Below, piece by piece: positions 1 through 8,317 of a stretch of DNA of 64,000 bases. Position numbers and translations under genes: made by a program. The stretch's first letter is position 1. Each line of letters starts with the position of its first letter. The notes under the pieces were generated by a model. The model searched no databases. It was not told where the DNA came from and saw only the letters and a list, made by a program, of their open reading frames with translations. The stretch comes from Actinomadura nitritigenes (GTDB lineage Bacteria; Actinomycetota; Actinomycetes; Streptosporangiales; Streptosporangiaceae), in NCBI RefSeq assembly GCF_017573545.1, contig NZ_JAGEOK010000009.1, positions 1-64,000 of the forward strand. Reading direction: 5' to 3'.

Positions 1-2
1 TG

Positions 3-932
3 GTGACGGGTACGTCCACGTCTGTTTCGGGTCTGGCGGACGGTGACCACACGTTCGCGGTGTCGGCTGTGGACAACGCGGGCAACGAGTCGGCTGCGTC
101 GGCTCCGGTCACGGTGAAGGTCGCGACCGGCCCCGGCCCCGACACCACCGCCCCGTCCGTTCCGGAGAACGTCAAGGGCACCGGGTCCGACGACGGCTCC
201 GTGGCGCTGTCCTGGGGCGCCTCCACCGACAACGACGGCGGCTCGGGCGTCAAGGGCTACTACGTGACCGTGGACGGCAAGAAGGGCGCCGACCTCGTCA
301 CCGGCACCTCGACCAAGGTCTCCGGCCTGGCCGAGGGCGACCACACGTTCGCGGTGTCGGCCGTCGACAACGCGGGCAACGAGTCCGCCGCGTCCGCCCC
401 GGCCACGGTGAACGTGCCCGGCAAGCCGACCGGCGGCGGCGCCTCGTTCGCGCTGTCCGGGTCGTCGACCATCAAGGGCCTGAACGGCAAGGTCGCGCTG
501 AACGGCGCGGTCAACGCCACGGTCGACGGCGGCGGCAAGGTCTCCGCGGACCTGACGCTGAACCCGACCACCGGCACCTTCTCGCTGTTCGGGTTCATCC
601 CGGCGACCGCCGACATCGCCTTCGCCCCGCAGGGCAAGACGACCGGCACCCTGTCGGGCTCCACCCTCAGCACCGACACCAAGACCGTCGTCAAGATCCC
701 CTCGATCAAGGTGTTCGGGATGGACCTCGGCGTCGGCAGCACCTGCCAGACCGGCGCCCCGGCCGACATCCCGCTGAAGTCCACCAACTTCAGCGTGGCC
801 GGCGGCGGGACGCTCACCGGCACCTACACCCTGCCCGGCCTGACCGGCTGCGGCGTCCTCACCCCGCTGGTCAGCGCGCTGGCCGCCGGCCCGGGGAACA
901 CGATCGACCTGAAGGCCGCGCCGAAGAAGTGA
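3..932 (+). CDS. Secreted FN3-repeat protein with C-terminal DUF6801-like domain (5' truncated)
   Basis: The reading frame is open to the left edge, so the true start lies outside the window. The visible 309 residues hold the end of one fibronectin type III repeat, a complete second repeat (about residues 45-140) and a C-terminal beta-rich domain ending in a GPGNTIDL motif. The two FN3 repeats are almost identical in protein (both carry DHTFAVSAVDNAGNESAASAP) but differ at many third codon positions, so the duplication is not very recent. The C-terminal domain is related to that of the next gene and resembles DUF6801. An extracellular binding role is likely from FN3 architecture but no ligand can be named. 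A strong hairpin follows the stop codon. Confidence 0.8.
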   Translation: MTGTSTSVSGLADGDHTFAVSAVDNAGNESAASAPVTVKVATGPGPDTTAPSVPENVKGTGSDDGSVALSWGASTDNDGGSGVKGYYVTVDGKKGADLVTGTSTKVSGLAEGDHTFAVSAVDNAGNESAASAPATVNVPGKPTGGGASFALSGSSTIKGLNGKVALNGAVNATVDGGGKVSADLTLNPTTGTFSLFGFIPATADIAFAPQGKTTGTLSGSTLSTDTKTVVKIPSIKVFGMDLGVGSTCQTGAPADIPLKSTNFSVAGGGTLTGTYTLPGLTGCGVLTPLVSALAAGPGNTIDLKAAPKK

Positions 933-964
933 TCCTCCGGCAGTGACCGAACGGTCCTGATTCC

Positions 965-1001
965 GGCCCCCGCCGCTCTTCCAGGGACGGCGGCGGGGGC
1001 C
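965..1001 (+). terminator. Hairpin terminator after the FN3 gene
   Basis: A perfect 12-bp inverted repeat (965-976 with 990-1001) encloses a 13-nt loop, 33 nt after the stop at 932 and before the next gene at 1054. There is no T-run, which is usual for high-GC actinobacterial terminators. Confidence 0.65.
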
Positions 1002-1053
1002 ACCCCCGCACCCCTCGCATCCCCTCGCAGGACGAGCACCAGGAGAGACAGCA

Positions 1054-2208
1054 GTGAGAGCCACGAGGAGAAGGGCCGGGCGGACGGCCGGGAACGCGGC
1101 CGTGGCGTGCGCCGTCGCGCTCGCGTCCGGTGCCGCCGCCCTCGCCGGGACCGCGGCGCCCGCCGCGGCCGAGCCGGTGTCGCTGACCCTGGGCTACCAC
1201 TGCGTGTTCCCGCTCATCGGCCCGGAGCCGGTCAGCGTCAAGATCAGCACCGATGTCCCGAAGACGGTGGTCAGCGGGCAGCAGGTCCCGGGATTCACCG
1301 TGGACTCCGTGTCCACCGTCGGGGCCGGGTCGACCCGCGGCCTGGCCGCCGTCGGGACCGCGAGGCTCGACGGCACCGCGCTGGCCAAGGCGTCGATCAC
1401 GGTGCCCGACGTGCCGTCCGGGCTGGCCGTGCCCGTCACCTCGAAGCTCGACACCACCGCCGTCCCCGCCGAGGGCGCCTTCGACGTCCACGCGCGCGGC
1501 ACCACCGTCCCGCTGACGTTCCGCAAGACCGGCAAGGGGACGATCAGGGTCGGGGACCTCGTGCTCACGCTGGCGCCGTCGATCGGCGACGGCGGCCCGT
1601 CCGGGCTCGGCACGTTCGAGTCCGAATGCACGCAGGACCCCGGGCAGGACGACGTGCTCGCGACCTTCGACGTCGTCGACTCCACGCCCGCCTCCACCCA
1701 CCACGACTACACGGTGCGGGGGACGGCGGCCGTCAAGGCGGGTGCCGGGACCGTCCCGCTCAACGGCTCCCTCAGCGCCGACATCGACCCGGGCACCGGG
1801 AACGTCACCGGCGCCCTCGACCTCGCCCCCGCCACGGCCGCCCTCAAAGCCTGGGGGTTCCTGCCGGTCACGGCGGACGTCGCGTTCGGGTCGCCCGGCA
1901 CGACCACCGGCCGGCTGGCCGGCGGCGCGCTGACCGCCGACGCCGCGCTGGACGTGCGGGTGACGTCGTTCGCGGTGTTCGGGCTCCCGGTCGGCGGCGG
2001 CGACCAGTGCCGGACGGCCGCGCCCGCCGACGTCCCGCTGGACTCCGGCGGCCCCTTCGACCCGGCCCTGGGCGGACGGCTCGCGAGCACCGGTTTCACG
2101 CTTCCCCCGCTCCAGGACTGCGGCGCGCTGACCCCGCTGCTCGGCTCGCTCACCGCAGGCCCCGGCAACACCGCCGACCTGACCCTCACGCCGAAGGAGC
2201 AGGGCTGA
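1054..2208 (+). CDS. Secreted protein with two DUF6801-like domains
   Basis: This 384-residue protein starts at GTG behind an AGGAGA ribosome site (1041-1046). A signal peptide (about residues 1-38, Arg-rich start then Ala/Leu core ending near AAPAAA) is followed by a domain opening with LTLGYHCVFPLIGPEPV, typical of DUF6801-type domains. A second C-terminal domain matches the end of the upstream FN3 protein and carries the same GPGNTADL ending. Conserved Cys pairs suggest disulfides in an exported protein. The stop overlaps the lipase start (TGATG at 2206-2210), so the two are probably cotranslated. The role is unknown; a partner of the lipase or a surface adhesin is possible. Confidence 0.8.
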   Translation: MRATRRRAGRTAGNAAVACAVALASGAAALAGTAAPAAAEPVSLTLGYHCVFPLIGPEPVSVKISTDVPKTVVSGQQVPGFTVDSVSTVGAGSTRGLAAVGTARLDGTALAKASITVPDVPSGLAVPVTSKLDTTAVPAEGAFDVHARGTTVPLTFRKTGKGTIRVGDLVLTLAPSIGDGGPSGLGTFESECTQDPGQDDVLATFDVVDSTPASTHHDYTVRGTAAVKAGAGTVPLNGSLSADIDPGTGNVTGALDLAPATAALKAWGFLPVTADVAFGSPGTTTGRLAGGALTADAALDVRVTSFAVFGLPVGGGDQCRTAAPADVPLDSGGPFDPALGGRLASTGFTLPPLQDCGALTPLLGSLTAGPGNTADLTLTPKEQG

Positions 2209-3509
2209 TGCAGGTTCGTATGCACCCCGCTCGCCGCATGCACTGTGTATGGCGCATGCGCCGTGTACGTCTCGTCGCCGCGCTCGCCGCGGTGGTGGCG
2301 CTGACGGCGGGCACCGCGGGAACCGCCGAGGCGGCGCCCGACCACGCGACCGCCACCGCGTCCGGCCCCGCCCAGTCCGGCCTCGCGCCGTCCGACGATG
2401 CCTTCTACACGCCGCCGGACCCGCTGCCTTCCGGCGCGCCCGGCGACGTCATCCGGTCCCGGCCGTCGAAGGCCGGACCGCCCGCCGCCCGCAGGCTGGC
2501 CGACGCCTGGCAGGTCATGTACCTGTCCACGGACGCGCTCGGCAGGCCGGACGCCGTCACCGGGACGATCCTGGTCCCGAAGAACGCGGACCGGGCGAAG
2601 GCGCCGATCATCGGCTGGGGGCCCGGCACCAGCGGCCCGGCGTTCCAGTGCGCGCCGTCCAGGTTCATCGACGAGGGCGCCTTCTACGAGCAGTCCGCGC
2701 TGAACGAGATGCTCCAGGCCGGATACGCGGTCGCCGTCCCGGACTACGAGGGCTACCACGCCGACCCGAAGACCACCTACGTCGTGGGGAAGTCGATGGG
2801 GCCCGCGCTCATGGACGCCGTCCGCGCCGCGCAGCGGCTGCCCGACGCGGGCCTGTCGAAGGACGCCAAGGTCGTCTTCCGCGGCTACTCGCAGGGCGGC
2901 GGCGCCGCCATGTGGGCGGGGCAGCTCCAGCCGGCGTACGCGCCGGAGCTGAACCTCGTCGGCGTGGTCGGCGGCGGCGTCCCCGCCAACCTCGCGCTGG
3001 TGGCGCTCGGCCTGGAGGGCAAGAAGCCGTTCGGGTTCCTGCTCGACGCGCTGATCGGCCTCGGCAACGCCTATCCGGAACTGAATCTGGACTCCTATCT
3101 CAACGACGCCGGAAAGGCGGCCGTCGCCGGAATGCAGCAGCACGACTGCACCCTCGAACTGCTGCTGGACTATCCGGGCAAGAAGGTCGCCGACTACTTC
3201 ACGACGAACCCGCTGGGCACGAAACCGTGGGCGGACCGCGTCACCGAGAACCGGCTCGGCGGGACGCCCATCAAGGTGCCCGTCCTGCAATACCACTCCG
3301 ACGCGGACGAGATCGTCGCGTTCAATCAGGCGAACACGCTGCGCCAGCAGTACTGCACCGAGGGCGTTCCCCTCACCTGGAAGGTCTGGAACGGCCTGAG
3401 CCACATCACGCTCGTCTACCGCGGAAACGCGGACGCCATGGCGTTCATCGCGGACCGGCTCGCCGGGAAGCCCGCGGCCTCGAACTGCCCCACCACCCCG
3501 AGTTCCTGA
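2208..3509 (+). CDS. Secreted triacylglycerol lipase (LIP family)
   Basis: The 433-residue product begins with an Arg-rich n-region and hydrophobic core (about residues 20-45, AALAAVVALTAGTAGTAEA), a Sec signal peptide. The mature part has the layout of the secretory lipase family (PF03583 type). The nucleophile elbow GYSQGG places Ser228, QYHSDADE offers Asp365/367, and His399 in LSHITLV completes a plausible triad. The start ATG overlaps the stop of the DUF6801-like gene; a later in-frame ATG (residue 17) is also possible. It lies upstream of two paralogous lipoproteins and an mce transport operon. Release of fatty acids or hydrolysis of lipid or steryl esters outside the cell is inferred; substrate not shown. 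Confidence 0.85.
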   Translation: MQVRMHPARRMHCVWRMRRVRLVAALAAVVALTAGTAGTAEAAPDHATATASGPAQSGLAPSDDAFYTPPDPLPSGAPGDVIRSRPSKAGPPAARRLADAWQVMYLSTDALGRPDAVTGTILVPKNADRAKAPIIGWGPGTSGPAFQCAPSRFIDEGAFYEQSALNEMLQAGYAVAVPDYEGYHADPKTTYVVGKSMGPALMDAVRAAQRLPDAGLSKDAKVVFRGYSQGGGAAMWAGQLQPAYAPELNLVGVVGGGVPANLALVALGLEGKKPFGFLLDALIGLGNAYPELNLDSYLNDAGKAAVAGMQQHDCTLELLLDYPGKKVADYFTTNPLGTKPWADRVTENRLGGTPIKVPVLQYHSDADEIVAFNQANTLRQQYCTEGVPLTWKVWNGLSHITLVYRGNADAMAFIADRLAGKPAASNCPTTPSS

Positions 3510-3520
3510 AGGAGAGTTCG

Positions 3521-4054
3521 ATGATTCGGCGATTGATCATCGGCACCGTGCTCGCGTCCGTGACGGCCGCGGCCGCCGCCGGCTGCGGCGGCGGCGGAGA
3601 CAAGGCCAAGCCGGAGGTCGCCTGGGCCGGGAAGGTCTGCGACGGCGTCACCGCGAGCGGTGCCGGCCTGTCCTTCCCCCAGATCGACCCGAAGGACGGC
3701 GCGAAGTCCGCCAAGGCCCTCGCCGGCTTCCTCACCGCCATGGAGAAGCGGCTCCAGGCCATGGAGACCCGGCTCCAGGGCGCGGGAGCGCCGCCCGTCG
3801 GCAACGGCCAGGCGGCCCTGAACACGGCGCTGGCCAACCTGCGCGGCACCGAGTCGGCGGTGCGGACCGCCTCCACCGGCCTCGCCAAGGCCAAGGTGAC
3901 CGACGCGAAGTCCTTCAGGGCGGCGGTCACCGAGGCGGGGCAGGCGATGCGGAAGGTGCAGACCTACCAGGGCCCCACCAAGGACCTGCGCGCCGACCCC
4001 GCCCTGGCCAAGGCGTTCGACCAGGCCGGCTCCTGTAAGACGCACCAGCTGTGA
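3521..4054 (+). CDS. Lipoprotein, paralogue of the next gene
   Basis: The 177-residue product has a short signal peptide and lipobox (AAAAGC, lipidated Cys22), then a Gly-rich linker and a helical domain with WAGKVC near its start and AGSC near its end. Those two Cys could pair. It is clearly paralogous to the following gene: both share the WAG-V-C opening, a KRL...TRLQ helix and the C-terminal P-T--LRA-PA---AF--A--C motif. The start ATG has a good ribosome site (AAGGAGAG, 3509-3516) overlapping the lipase stop. No characterised family recognised. Function unknown; an envelope accessory to the lipase or transporter is a guess. Confidence 0.75.
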   Translation: MIRRLIIGTVLASVTAAAAAGCGGGGDKAKPEVAWAGKVCDGVTASGAGLSFPQIDPKDGAKSAKALAGFLTAMEKRLQAMETRLQGAGAPPVGNGQAALNTALANLRGTESAVRTASTGLAKAKVTDAKSFRAAVTEAGQAMRKVQTYQGPTKDLRADPALAKAFDQAGSCKTHQL

Positions 4055-4689
4055 ACGCCGAGGTCAGGAGCGCCGCCATGGCGCGCCGCGCGATCGCCGG
4101 CCTCGTCCTCGCGGCCCTCGCCGCCGCGCCGCTGGCCGGATGCGGCGGCGACGGCGGGGGCGGCGGGGGCGCCACGGCCGCCGCCGCGCCGACCGCGACC
4201 GGTTCGGCCGGCACGACGAAGGCGGAGCCGCGCCGGAAGGCGACGCGGGCGGCGGTCGCCTGGGCGGGACGGGTGTGCCGCGCGATGCCGCCGGGCATCA
4301 CCGACTCCCCGCTGCCCAAGATCAAGGCACAGGACGTCGCCGCGTCCGAGCGCGCCATCGCCGCCTACATGACCGGGATGGCGAAGCGCCTCGACACCGT
4401 GCGCACCCGGCTCCAGCAGGCCGGATCGCCGCCGGTGGCGGACGGGCGGACCGTGCTGGACGCGACGCTCCGGGACCTCGAGACCACCGGGCGGCAGCTG
4501 CGGGACGCGGCGTCCGGGCTGCGCACCGGCCGGGTCGGCACGCCCGCGTTCCGGACGGCGCAGGCGAACGCGGGCGCGGCGATGCGCCGGCTCGGCGGCT
4601 ACCGGCCGCCGACGAGGGCGCTGCGCGCGTCCCCCGCGATCGGCGACGCCTTCACCCGCGCCGCCCCCTGCGCGAAGCCCGGCGTATGA
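4051..4689 (+). CDS. Lipoprotein, tandem paralogue
   Basis: GTG start overlapping the previous stop (GTGA, 4051-4054). The 212-residue product has a signal peptide ending in the lipobox PLAGC (Cys31), a Gly/Ala/Thr-rich linker, then a helical domain aligned end to end with the upstream lipoprotein, including the conserved WAGRVC and C-terminal AAPC. The tandem arrangement and shared Cys pair indicate duplication. No family name can be given. It is the last gene of the forward block; a convergent lipoprotein gene ends 18 nt downstream. Confidence 0.75.
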   Translation: MNAEVRSAAMARRAIAGLVLAALAAAPLAGCGGDGGGGGGATAAAAPTATGSAGTTKAEPRRKATRAAVAWAGRVCRAMPPGITDSPLPKIKAQDVAASERAIAAYMTGMAKRLDTVRTRLQQAGSPPVADGRTVLDATLRDLETTGRQLRDAASGLRTGRVGTPAFRTAQANAGAAMRRLGGYRPPTRALRASPAIGDAFTRAAPCAKPGV

Positions 4690-4707
4690 GGGCGGGCGGG
4701 CGCGGGG

Positions 4708-5118
4708 TCACCTCGCGCCGGCGGCCTTCATGCAGGCGAGGAGGGCGCCCTGCATGCGGGTGTCGCCGGGCCCGGGAGTGGGCTGCCAGCGGCTCACGTC
4801 GTCGGGGACCTTGACGCCGTGCGCGCGCATGCACGCGACGAAGTCGCTGACGACCTTGGTCGGCGCGGAGGAGACCTGCGGGGCGCCGGGGGACGCGGCG
4901 GAGCCGCCGGCGCCGCCGGTGCCGCCGCCCCCGCCGGAACCGCCGCTGGACGGGGCGCCGGAGGGCGCGCCGGGCGCGCCGCCGGACGGGGCCGCGGAGC
5001 CGCCCGCCGCCGGGGCGGACGAGGAGGACGCGGTGCCGCCGTCGTCACCGCCGCCGCCGCAGGCGGTGAGGGAGAGCGCCGGCGCGAGCAGCAGGACTGC
5101 GAGATGACGTCGGTTCAC
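4708..5118 (-). CDS. Small low-complexity lipoprotein
   Basis: The 136-residue product starts MNRRHLAVLLLAPALSLTAC, a lipoprotein signal peptide with Cys20. A long Gly/Ser/Ala/Pro linker (residues 21-80) leads to a short helical C-terminus with FVACMRAHGVKVPDD and LLACMKAAG, a pattern (ACMRxHGV-PD) common in small secreted actinobacterial proteins of unknown function. It is transcribed away from the mce operon, so both share the 5119-5359 intergenic region. Overlapping open frames on the other strand in the G/C-rich linker are shadows. Confidence 0.75.
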   Translation of the reverse strand: MNRRHLAVLLLAPALSLTACGGGGDDGGTASSSSAPAAGGSAAPSGGAPGAPSGAPSSGGSGGGGGTGGAGGSAASPGAPQVSSAPTKVVSDFVACMRAHGVKVPDDVSRWQPTPGPGDTRMQGALLACMKAAGAR

Positions 5119-5202
5119 TTCGGTTCCTTCCCGCGGGGTGGGCCTTGACGATAGCCGGTCCCGCGCCGTTCGCGCGCCCCCTCCCGGCGGCGGCGGAACG
5201 TG

Positions 5203-5253
5203 TTATCCGGTGCCAGATAAATGTTCATGATCATCGAGAACATGTCAGTTCGG
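5203..5253. promoter_or_regulatory. Candidate operator cluster upstream of the mce operon
   Basis: This AT-richer stretch of the divergent intergenic region holds three adjacent elements. One is the near-palindrome TTATCCGGTGCCAGATAA (5203-5220, one mismatched pair). The next is the inverted repeat ATGTTC (5221-5226) and GAACAT (5238-5243). The last is the 11-mer TGTCAGTTCGG (5243-5253), which recurs exactly upstream of the GMC oxidase gene at 17530-17540. These are the best candidate repressor sites for the operon. Which regulator binds is unknown. Confidence 0.5.
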
Positions 5254-5359
5254 GATAGAAAAGCGCGGGCCCGGGATTTTCGTCTCCCCGGTTCTTGCGA
5301 ATCGAATTTACCCGCCAGTAGTTTTCCTGCACCATGCGAACGCGAAAGGAGGCCCGGCC

Positions 5360-6145
5360 GTGGCGGCACCGGTCATCGAATTCCCGCTGGGCGCGCTGCG
5401 CCAGGCGGGGCGGCTGTTCGCGCTCGGCGCCACCGTGCTCGGCATGTCGTTCCGCCGGCCGTTCCAGTTCCGCGAGTTCGTCGAGCAGTTCTGGTTCATC
5501 GCCAGCGTCACGATCCTGCCGACCGCGCTCGTGTCGATCCCGTTCGGGGCGGTGACCTCGCTGCAGGTCGGCTCGCTCACCCAGCAGTTCGGCGCGCAGT
5601 CGTTCACCGGCGCCGCCAGCGTGCTGGTGGTGATCCAGCAGGCCAGCCCGATGATCGTGGCGCTGCTGGTGTCCGGGGTGGCGGGCTCCACGATCTGCGC
5701 GGACATCGGCGCCCGGACGATCCGCGAGGAGCTGGACGCGATGGAGGTGCTCGGCGTCTCGCCCGTCCAGCGGCTCGTGGTGCCGCGCGTGCTGGCGTGC
5801 GTCGCGGTCGCGCTGCTGCTGAACGGCCTGGTCTCGGTCGTCGGCGTCGCGGGCGGCTACTACTTCAACGTCATGATGCAGGGCGGCACGCCCGGCGCGT
5901 ACGTCGCGAGCTTCTCCGCCCTGGCGCAGCTCCCCGACATCTACGTGGGGGAGGCGAAGGCGCTGCTGTTCGGGTTCGTCGCGGGCGTGGTCGCCGCGTA
6001 CCGGGGCCTGAACCCGAAGGGCGGGCCGAAGGGCGTCGGCGACGTCGTCAACCAGTCCGTCGTCATCACCTTCCTGCTGCTGTTCCTGATGAACCTCGTG
6101 ATCACCGGGATCTACCTGCAGGTCGTCCCGCCGAAGGGAGGCTGA
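5360..6145 (+). CDS. yrbEA: MlaE/YrbE-type ABC transporter permease A
   Basis: The 261-residue protein starts at GTG with a strong AAAGGAGG ribosome site (5345-5352). It has about five hydrophobic segments and the MlaE-family core, including the conserved EELDAMEVLGVSP cytoplasmic motif thought to contact the ATPase. It is the first gene of an operon running to 16051 and pairs with the YrbEB permease 1 nt downstream. In mycobacteria the YrbE pair with the MceG ATPase drives import of lipids or sterols through the Mce complex. No ATPase gene is in this operon, as is usual for mce loci. Confidence 0.93.
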   Translation: MAAPVIEFPLGALRQAGRLFALGATVLGMSFRRPFQFREFVEQFWFIASVTILPTALVSIPFGAVTSLQVGSLTQQFGAQSFTGAASVLVVIQQASPMIVALLVSGVAGSTICADIGARTIREELDAMEVLGVSPVQRLVVPRVLACVAVALLLNGLVSVVGVAGGYYFNVMMQGGTPGAYVASFSALAQLPDIYVGEAKALLFGFVAGVVAAYRGLNPKGGPKGVGDVVNQSVVITFLLLFLMNLVITGIYLQVVPPKGG

Positions 6146-6146
6146 C

Positions 6147-7028
6147 ATGAGCCTGCTCCCGCTGGGAGGACGACCCCTCGGACTCCCCGGCAAGCGCCTT
6201 CTGACGGTGGTGAGGGGCGGACCGGACCGGTGGTTCGCGTGGCTGGACCAGCCCGGCGACCAGGGCACCTTCTACGTGCGGGCGCTGCTGTGGACGCCGC
6301 GCGCCCTGCACCGCTACCGCAGGGAGGTGCAGCGGCTGCTGTCGGAGGTCGCGTTCGGCAGCGGCGGCCTCGGCGTGATCGGCGGGACGATCGGCGTGAT
6401 GGTCGCGATGACCCTCGCGACCGGCGTCGTCGTCGGGATGCAGGGCTACTCGGCGCTCCAGCAGATCGGGACGTCGGCGTTCACCGGGTTCGCGTCCGCC
6501 TACATCAACACGCGCGAGATCGCGCCGGTCGTGTCGGGGCTCGCGCTGTCGGCGACGGTCGGCGCCGGGTTCACCGCGCAGCTCGGCGCGATGCGGATCA
6601 GCGACGAGGTGGACGCCCTGGAGGTGATGGGCATCCCGAGCCTGCCGTACCTGGTGACGACCCGGATCATCGCGGGCGCGGTCGCGATCGTCCCGCTGTA
6701 CGCGGTCGGGCTGCTGTGCGCGTACCTCGCGTCCCGCGAGGTCACGGTGAAGGTGAACGGGCAGTCGGCGGGCACCTACGACCACTACTTCGGGCTGTTC
6801 CTGTCGCCGACGGACGTGGTGCTGTCGTTCCTCAAGGTGCTGGTGTTCAGCGTCCTGGTGATCCTGTCGCACTGCTACTACGGCTACCGCGCGGCCGGCG
6901 GCCCCGCCGGTGTGGGCAGGGCCGTCGGCCGCGCGGTCCGCACGTCGATCGTGCTGATCAGCGTGAGCGACTTCTTCTTCAGCCTCGCGGTCTGGGGCAC
7001 CAACACGACGGTCAAGGTGGCCGGATGA
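6147..7028 (+). CDS. yrbEB: MlaE/YrbE-type ABC transporter permease B
   Basis: The 293-residue second permease has an N-terminal extension followed by the MlaE fold. The motif ISDEVDALEVMGIPS matches the EELDAMEVLGVSP coupling motif of the first permease. Several transmembrane segments occur between about residues 70 and 285. The start lies 1 nt after the yrbEA stop, and the end overlaps the mceA ATG, so translation is coupled. The inner-membrane heterodimer of YrbEA and YrbEB forms the translocation path in characterised Mce systems. Confidence 0.93.
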   Translation: MSLLPLGGRPLGLPGKRLLTVVRGGPDRWFAWLDQPGDQGTFYVRALLWTPRALHRYRREVQRLLSEVAFGSGGLGVIGGTIGVMVAMTLATGVVVGMQGYSALQQIGTSAFTGFASAYINTREIAPVVSGLALSATVGAGFTAQLGAMRISDEVDALEVMGIPSLPYLVTTRIIAGAVAIVPLYAVGLLCAYLASREVTVKVNGQSAGTYDHYFGLFLSPTDVVLSFLKVLVFSVLVILSHCYYGYRAAGGPAGVGRAVGRAVRTSIVLISVSDFFFSLAVWGTNTTVKVAG

Positions 7029-8317
7029 ACGCCCGGCGCGAGGCCCGGAGGGGCGGGTGGGCGGGGCGCGGACCGGTCGCCCGGCGGCGGCTCGCGGGGG
7101 TGGCGTTCCTGCTGGTGCCGGCGCTGCTGGTCTGGCTGTCGATCGCGTTCTACGACAAGGCGTTCACCGAGGTCGACTGGGTGACGCTGAAGACGGCGAG
7201 CGCCGGCAGCGAGATGCACCCGCACGCGGACGTGAAGCTGCGCGGCGTCGTCGTCGGCGAGGTGCGGACGGTGTCGTCCGACGGCGGGGTCGCGACGCTG
7301 AAGCTGGCGATCCAGCCGGACAAGGTGAGGCTGCTGCCGAGCAACGTCACGGCGCAGCTGCTGCCGACGACGCTGTTCGGGCAGCGGTTCGTCGCGCTGA
7401 TCCCGCCCGCGGACCCGAGCCCGGCGCGGCTGACGGCGGGCAGCACCATCAGCCAGGACCGCTCGTCCAACGCGATCGAGCTGCAGCGGGTGATGGACGA
7501 CCTGTACCCGCTGCTCACCGCCGTCCAGCCGGCGCAGCTGTCGGCGACGCTGACGGCGGTGTCGCAGGCGCTGAGCGGGCGCGGCGAGCAGCTCGGCGAC
7601 ACCCTCGTGGAGCTGGACGCCTACCTGAAGAAGATCAACCCGAGCCTGCCCGCGCTGAACCGGGACATCCGGGAGCTGGTCGCGGTCAGCAACGACTACA
7701 GCGAGGCGGCGCCCGACATCCTCCAGGCGCTCAACGACTTCGGCTACACGACCCGTTCGATCGTCCGGCAGAAGGACGACCTGAGCCGGCTGTACGCGGC
7801 CGTCACCGGAGCCTCGCAGGACATGTCGGACTTCCTGCACGAGAACTCGGCGAACTTCATCGCGCTCGCCGCCGACAGCCGCGCCTCGCTTCAGGTGCTC
7901 CAGAAGTACGCGCCCGAGATGCCCTGCACGCTGCGGATGCTGAACGACTTCATCCCGCTGATGGACAAGGTCCTCGGCAAGGGGACGGACCGGCCGGGCC
8001 TGCACGTCGACGTGACGACCGTCCGGAACAAGGGCCGGTACGTCCCCGGCAAGGACACGCCCCGCTACACCGACAAGAGCGGACCGCACTGCTACCCGGC
8101 CGGCGGCCCCGCCACCGTGAGGTCGGCGCCCCCGAACGCGGCCACCCCGGTCGCGGTCGCGCCCGGAGCGCTCGGCCTGCCGAACTCCCCGGAGGAGAAC
8201 CGCCTCGTCAACGAGCTGCTGGCGCCCGGCCTCCAGGAGGTCCCCGAGGACCTGCCCGACTGGAGCAGCGTGCTCCTCGGGCCCGTCTACCGCGGCACGG
8301 AGGTGCGGATCCGATGA
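7025..8317 (+). CDS. mceA: Mce-family substrate-binding protein A
   Basis: The 430-residue protein has an N-terminal membrane anchor (about residues 24-43) and a MlaD/MCE domain (about 48-122, with KLRGVVVGEV and TTLFGQRFV). A long helical region follows, then a loop with Cys (EMPCTLRMLNDF). The start ATG was chosen because it overlaps the yrbEB stop (ATGA). In characterised Mce systems six such proteins (A-F) form a hetero-hexameric tunnel across the envelope. The C-terminal Pro/Ala-rich tail is poorly conserved. Confidence 0.9.
   Translation: MNARREARRGGWAGRGPVARRRLAGVAFLLVPALLVWLSIAFYDKAFTEVDWVTLKTASAGSEMHPHADVKLRGVVVGEVRTVSSDGGVATLKLAIQPDKVRLLPSNVTAQLLPTTLFGQRFVALIPPADPSPARLTAGSTISQDRSSNAIELQRVMDDLYPLLTAVQPAQLSATLTAVSQALSGRGEQLGDTLVELDAYLKKINPSLPALNRDIRELVAVSNDYSEAAPDILQALNDFGYTTRSIVRQKDDLSRLYAAVTGASQDMSDFLHENSANFIALAADSRASLQVLQKYAPEMPCTLRMLNDFIPLMDKVLGKGTDRPGLHVDVTTVRNKGRYVPGKDTPRYTDKSGPHCYPAGGPATVRSAPPNAATPVAVAPGALGLPNSPEENRLVNELLAPGLQEVPEDLPDWSSVLLGPVYRGTEVRIR

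Noticed and set aside
1707..3404. Long minus-strand open frame opposite the lipase
   Set aside because: A shadow of high G/C third positions; no domain, ribosome site or signal, while the plus strand has a clear lipase.
1107..3509. Long upstream extension of the lipase frame
   Set aside because: Positions before 2208 encode Arg-rich noise antisense or out of frame to the DUF6801-like gene; the signal peptide begins after 2208.
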